Part shown: piece by piece, positions 4,301-7,097 of the stretch
How the letters are laid out: each line of letters opens with the position of its first letter
Numbering within the stretch: the first letter of the stretch is position 1
NCBI GenBank assembly: GCA_036752465.1
Contig: DAIOSQ010000095.1
Coordinates: 1 to 7,097 of the forward strand
DNA: 7,097 bases
DNA from: DAIOSQ01 sp036752465
GTDB taxonomy: Bacteria; Pseudomonadota; Gammaproteobacteria; Legionellales; Legionellaceae
Direction: 5' to 3'
Notes under the pieces: model-generated
What the model saw: the letters and a program-made list of their open reading frames with translations, nothing else
What the model was told of the DNA's origin: nothing
Database searches by the model: none
Translations under genes and position numbers: made by a program

Positions 4301-7097
4301 CCGCTTTGCCCATAGATTTCTTGAGCGCTAATGCATACAAATCAAACTGACTAAACGCCGCTTCACGTTCAGCAAGATGGTCAGTCACGTATAACAACGC
4401 TTTTTCACTCTCGGTCAGTTTAGGTTTTTCTGCCGCTAGATGACTCACGGCCTGCTTTAACTGTGCGTCCAATGAAACGTTTGGAGTAACGTTTTGTAAC
4501 GCTGGATTGAGTTTGACCGCCGCATCTAGCGTTAAATCAATGACGGTGGTGTTTTCACGAATGCGCTTCGCGTAATGTTGGGCTTTTGCCACATCGTCCG
4601 TCACAATGGTTAATTGCGTCTGACTGCTGTCCATGACCACGGATAGCGTATTTTTTCGTAACGCGTATGCGGGCAACGTGAGTAAGGTTTGCGGCTTTAT
4701 CGTCATGTCATGCGTATGTAAACTTTTAGCATAACGGTGCATGAGCGGTAACTGCTCGTGCTCTGCAAAGAAACAATGGTGCGTGCGCTTGTCTGCCTTT
4801 AAGGTCATGCCATGGCGTGTCAATGCCGTCACCTCAACAGCACTTCCCGCTTTTAAACCATCCAGATCACCCGTTGTCATCAGCCAATCGCCTTGTGCGA
4901 TGCTTAACGATTGCGGTTCGTACACCTGTGTTTTACGATTCATGCGGCTTGCAAATAATTTGGNNNNNNNNNNCATCAAGAAAACACAATCCCCGTCCAC
5001 CACCATGAGCCGATTGTCTTGTTCACAAATCGACAAAACGGTCAGTTTTTTCATTTCACTATGGGTTGCTTGAAAAATTACCCATCCTGGTTGATAACTT
5101 TTAGCGCGTTTCTTTTCAACCTCGCTTAAATAAACAGGGCTCAACGTTTGGATGGTCTTTTCTTGATGCGATAGTTCACCCTGATTTTTTAATTGCTCAC
5201 GAATAAGTTGGTTAAGCACCACGGCCTCAAGCTTTGATGCGGTTAACACATGACTGTCACGCCGAGTCGACACATCCCAGTTAGCATAATGTTTGGCACT
5301 TGCAATCAACCGTTCATCATTATTTCTTTGCTCAAGCAACTGAACGGATATGGCCGCTTTAGCATCATGGGTGACCTCAAACGTTTTCACACGCGCTTTA
5401 TCCATCAGCGTTGATACATCATTGTGCATGCCCTGCAACCCCAGGGGTTTTTCAAGCAGAATGATTTTTGCGTCTCGGCGAGAAGCAATATCCATAAATT
5501 GCTCTAATTCTTTCGGTGACACACGTTGCACGTCATCCACAATCAAAAGCTCGCTCTCTTTTTTTCGAGAAAAGAACGGTAATCGATGGTCATCTTGATG
5601 TGATTGATTAAAGCGGGTGAGTGTTTGTGCGATATCCGGTTTACCAATGGACGTTAGCCATTGCCACAAAGATTGGGGTGTTTTGTGCTTGGCATCATTG
5701 ATGGTGTTCGCCAATCCCCGTGTAGGGGTTAAAACCTGTACTCGTTTAGATGTTTCGCCATAATGGATTAAAGTGCTCAATAATTCACGCGACGTAGCGC
5801 TGTCTTGGCGAATCCGAACCACAGCGTCTTTTTGATAAAGCGCCTGGACCACCGCTTTTTGCATGGAATCATTCGTCGTGAGCGTTTCAACATGCAACTT
5901 ATCAGCAGGCATTCCACGCTGTTGTGCTCGCATGGAACTCATTTTATGAATCAGCGTTCGTTCCTGCTCAATAAGAGCTGCCGTTGTAAATTGCTTCTCT
6001 TTTGCATCCAGCGCGATGAGTGTTTTTGATTGAATCGCTTGCTCAATTTCATGCAGCAAAGCATCCAGGCCACATTCACCGATGGATAATTGCAGGCTTG
6101 CTTGCAACAACTCATTAAACCCAAATGATAGCCTGCCTTCTGCCAAATGCGCCATCGCATCCTGCACGGTCTCTTTCGCATTCCCTGATGTATTAACACC
6201 TATACCCACTTCTCGTGATGCCAGGGTCATCGCTTGTAATTCACTCAAATACGAATCAGGGTTAACGCCAAACAACGCACTTTCTTGTCGCCAATGTTGC
6301 TGCAATTCATCACTGTTATTCACCTGCTTTGATTTTCGAGTATCCAGCGTTGCCCTATCATAGGCCTTCACCGTATCAGACTGCATGGTTGATACCCTGT
6401 CTTCAATCTGAGTACGACGCTTCGATACAAAGGTCAATAAATCGGCATTGAAATGTTTGATTTCAAACAGACCATGTTGGTCGCCCGTATGTGCAACCTC
6501 AAGACCTATTTTTTTTAAACCCATCGCGAGTTCTGAGCGATAAATCAGTCCTAAAAAAATCTTGTTATCCATCACCCATTCCATCGTGCCATGATTACGG
6601 CTGATATCAGAGGCCAGTGCTCGCCATTTTCCGTCACTTCGCTCGGTTAAATTCATTAACAACGCATGGGTGTGTAAATGCGGGTCGCGTTCACGTGAAG
6701 TGTCATGATTAATTGTCGCAAAACTTAAATTGCCCGTTTTTTCATATTCCATACCAGTTTTGCCTTGTTTCCGGGCTTCAGCGGCGTGTTGTTCAATGGT
6801 GACTAATACTTTAGAGACCGCCTGGTTATGAATATCAATCAACTCCTTGTGACCGCCCACCAATGCCAAGTAGGACACCGATTTCGGGGCGGAAAACGTT
6901 AAATCATAACCTCCTCGATGTTGCAGCTCACCTTCTGCCGTTTTTCGCCCAATGACTGCACCATTCGGTAAGGTGCCACTTAATACACGCATGAGCTCAT
7001 CTTGCTTCACACTCCCTTCAAGCCCTAATCGCACGGATGATTCCCCCTGCCATTGCGTGCTTAATTCACTGGTAAAGTAATAATTGTCTTTCGCGTA
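1350..7097 (-). CDS. traI: Conjugative relaxase-helicase of MobF/TraI type with C-terminal TOPRIM domain (partial, 5' end beyond window)
   Basis: This protein nicks oriT, becomes covalently bound to the cut strand and unwinds it for export through a type IV secretion system. The frame is open to the right edge, giving 1915 visible residues (numbered from 7097). It starts YAKDNYY, the end of the paired catalytic tyrosine motif of F TraI and R388 TrwC, so the GTG at 7034 is internal. The relaxase domain (to about 310) has GYDLTFSAPKSVS (63-75) and the metal-binding histidines of HDTSRERDPHLHTH (H131, H142, H144). A degenerate helicase copy (about 400-900) keeps a Walker B-like LLIVDD (517) but lacks a GKT loop. 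The active SF1 RecD-like helicase has GYAGTGKTT (1022-1030), LLDESSM (1095-1101), LGDIAQHQ (1124-1131), EIVRQ (1155-1159), SYAIQGAS (1435-1442) and YITATRG (1464-1470). From about 1526 a primase-like region ends in a TOPRIM core: AEGVETALS (E1759), LDNDG (D1802, D1804) and GDFND (1837). Four residues are unknown because of the N-run. Its TOPRIM end differs from F TraI. Confidence 0.95.
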   Translation of the reverse strand, partial: YAKDNYYFTSELSTQWQGESSVRLGLEGSVKQDELMRVLSGTLPNGAVIGRKTAEGELQHRGGYDLTFSAPKSVSYLALVGGHKELIDIHNQAVSKVLVTIEQHAAEARKQGKTGMEYEKTGNLSFATINHDTSRERDPHLHTHALLMNLTERSDGKWRALASDISRNHGTMEWVMDNKIFLGLIYRSELAMGLKKIGLEVAHTGDQHGLFEIKHFNADLLTFVSKRRTQIEDRVSTMQSDTVKAYDRATLDTRKSKQVNNSDELQQHWRQESALFGVNPDSYLSELQAMTLASREVGIGVNTSGNAKETVQDAMAHLAEGRLSFGFNELLQASLQLSIGECGLDALLHEIEQAIQSKTLIALDAKEKQFTTAALIEQERTLIHKMSSMRAQQRGMPADKLHVETLTTNDSMQKAVVQALYQKDAVVRIRQDSATSRELLSTLIHYGETSKRVQVLTPTRGLANTINDAKHKTPQSLWQWLTSIGKPDIAQTLTRFNQSHQDDHRLPFFSRKKESELLIVDDVQRVSPKELEQFMDIASRRDAKIILLEKPLGLQGMHNDVSTLMDKARVKTFEVTHDAKAAISVQLLEQRNNDERLIASAKHYANWDVSTRRDSHVLTASKLEAVVLNQLIREQLKNQGELSHQEKTIQTLSPVYLSEVEKKRAKSYQPGWVIFQATHSEMKKLTVLSICEQDNRLMVVDGDCVFLMXXXXKLFASRMNRKTQVYEPQSLSIAQGDWLMTTGDLDGLKAGSAVEVTALTRHGMTLKADKRTHHCFFAEHEQLPLMHRYAKSLHTHDMTIKPQTLLTLPAYALRKNTLSVVMDSSQTQLTIVTDDVAKAQHYAKRIRENTTVIDLTLDAAVKLNPALQNVTPNVSLDAQLKQAVSHLAAEKPKLTESEKALLYVTDHLAEREAAFSQFDLYALALKKSMGKAAFSSLATTLASLMDKGHLIQARPGILTTPEAIKLETQLLENIRSGKGEVHPLLTPDEAMGRFSEANLTRGQREACHLITTTRDRFVMIQGYAGTGKTTMTKTAIDAISAVKNTLQQDMNMIAVAPTHQAVNEIRALGIEARTLKRFLIDEAQTPSLHDNTLVLLDESSMVGNCDYAALTQLIHQHGARCVMLGDIAQHQAIDGGKPSALLLKEGSLAVAYMDEIVRQKSSAYKAAVETLMGGKTDKALAMLAALPLTPVSRLADVQQYDPLQHSVAEVSFDENAPEAPWLSHTPRFDKINHDSLIGVAVDDYLSRTSDCRDQTIVVIHENNAREIANQRIREGLIKQKALGIENEPFSRLMGTNYSAAELRQADTYEACLQKKADFYLKKDNLYYRVQGVDKKTGVVELRHDSGKVLNFLPEKVTDDGRMALFEKKSASISVGEKIHFKTSEPSLERFANQPLQVMAVNTDSMIAMDKTGKSHRLDKKSLSDSHWDYSYTATSYAIQGASAQFVIGVEDTRSPKVSHFRSFYITATRGVLHAMIYTDSYDQLKERLHHHPDKYSALEQMGALNAKPQIVPKNDTKPKAVKSNFKSPVLDAREISENLSCNAEQVVESLLGAPNTSLSSKNEYRYGKKGSLSIAMRGENRGTWFDFETSESGNLLHLIQRTLNLDFKAALTFAAKLTGDDLNLERPKAPVVIKEKKRAGKTNDYALKLAKESQPIHGTLAEKYLAQHRAIVTLTSTDIRFHPNVYSREEGNNQSLPALVAIARDKDHNIRAVQTIYLDKDTAAKANRAVPKRTFSSIEGAAVILNKGQHSESVTYLAEGVETALSIQDAVKHERVLAVLGKQNFASIDTNLLTKHVVLCLDNDGKDIAQDKLINRSIQRLQDQGKTVAIAYPHERGDFNDIAKKMGVSGVIEALKQVTVPNQINENKRIVASNEVKMVSEHQAIKQDIGSSDQERTGLLVKQDKSLERLEREIY
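4964..4973. other. Assembly gap of ten N inside the relaxase-helicase gene
   Basis: Ten unknown bases interrupt the gene between the residues VFLM and KLFASR, in the region after the degenerate helicase copy. Both flanks are open in the same frame, and the local spacing is close to what I recall of F TraI, so little seems to be missing. The true length could differ from ten. The gene is called intact on that assumption. Confidence 0.95.

Noticed and set aside
4398..5900. Possible second active helicase in the middle of the large protein
   Set aside because: The Walker A position reads VVRIRQDSATSR with no GKT or GKS, so this is the degenerate helicase-like copy also found in F TraI.
5951..6199. 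An 82-codon minus-strand frame in a different register within the large gene
   Set aside because: It overlaps the relaxase-helicase frame, which is continuous through this region, and its protein shows no recognisable motif.
6705..6740. An extra histidine (H140) beside the three metal-binding histidines of the relaxase
   Set aside because: The three expected histidines are present at the usual spacing. A His in place of Gln at this position is plausible normal variation and needs no special function.

Overview
The window is a piece of a draft genome assembly (a 10-base run of N lies at 4964-4973). Every gene supported here is on the minus strand, so transcription runs from the right edge to the left. 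The proteins suggest a gammaproteobacterium carrying an integrated conjugative element or plasmid. The moderately AT-rich DNA, the F/TrwC-type transfer protein and the small flanking proteins remind me of Legionella or a relative. That assignment is recalled similarity, not something proved by the sequence.

Right four fifths (1350-7097): one very large gene for a conjugative relaxase-helicase of the MobF/TraI type. It runs off the right edge, and the first visible residues are the end of its catalytic tyrosine motif, so only about 15-20 N-terminal codons should be missing. Domain order is relaxase, a degenerate helicase copy, an active RecD-like SF1 helicase, and a C-terminal primase-like TOPRIM domain. 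The TOPRIM domain replaces the C-terminal tail found in F-plasmid TraI. One polypeptide could therefore nick oriT, unwind the plasmid strand and perhaps take part in priming complementary-strand synthesis.

Middle (715-1349): a short intergenic stretch with small palindromes, then a small protein made of two related beta-barrel-like (KOW/SH3/Tudor-like) repeats. As written it stops at 831. The second repeat continues convincingly in the -1 frame to 715, and the junction is an A_AAA_AAG heptamer. This is either a programmed frameshift, a homopolymer deletion or a sequencing error. It is the most interesting unexplained signal in the window.

Left (1-714): a 131-base non-coding spacer with a weak promoter-like pair and a small hairpin, a GNAT acetyltransferase gene (125-583), and at the extreme left edge the first 24 codons of a further minus-strand gene. 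That last gene has a TTG start, a good ribosome binding site and a clear Sec signal peptide.

The three small genes look like accessory genes next to the transfer module. Nothing in the sequence shows that they take part in transfer. No tRNA, rRNA, CRISPR array, insertion sequence, oriT or attachment site was recognised.
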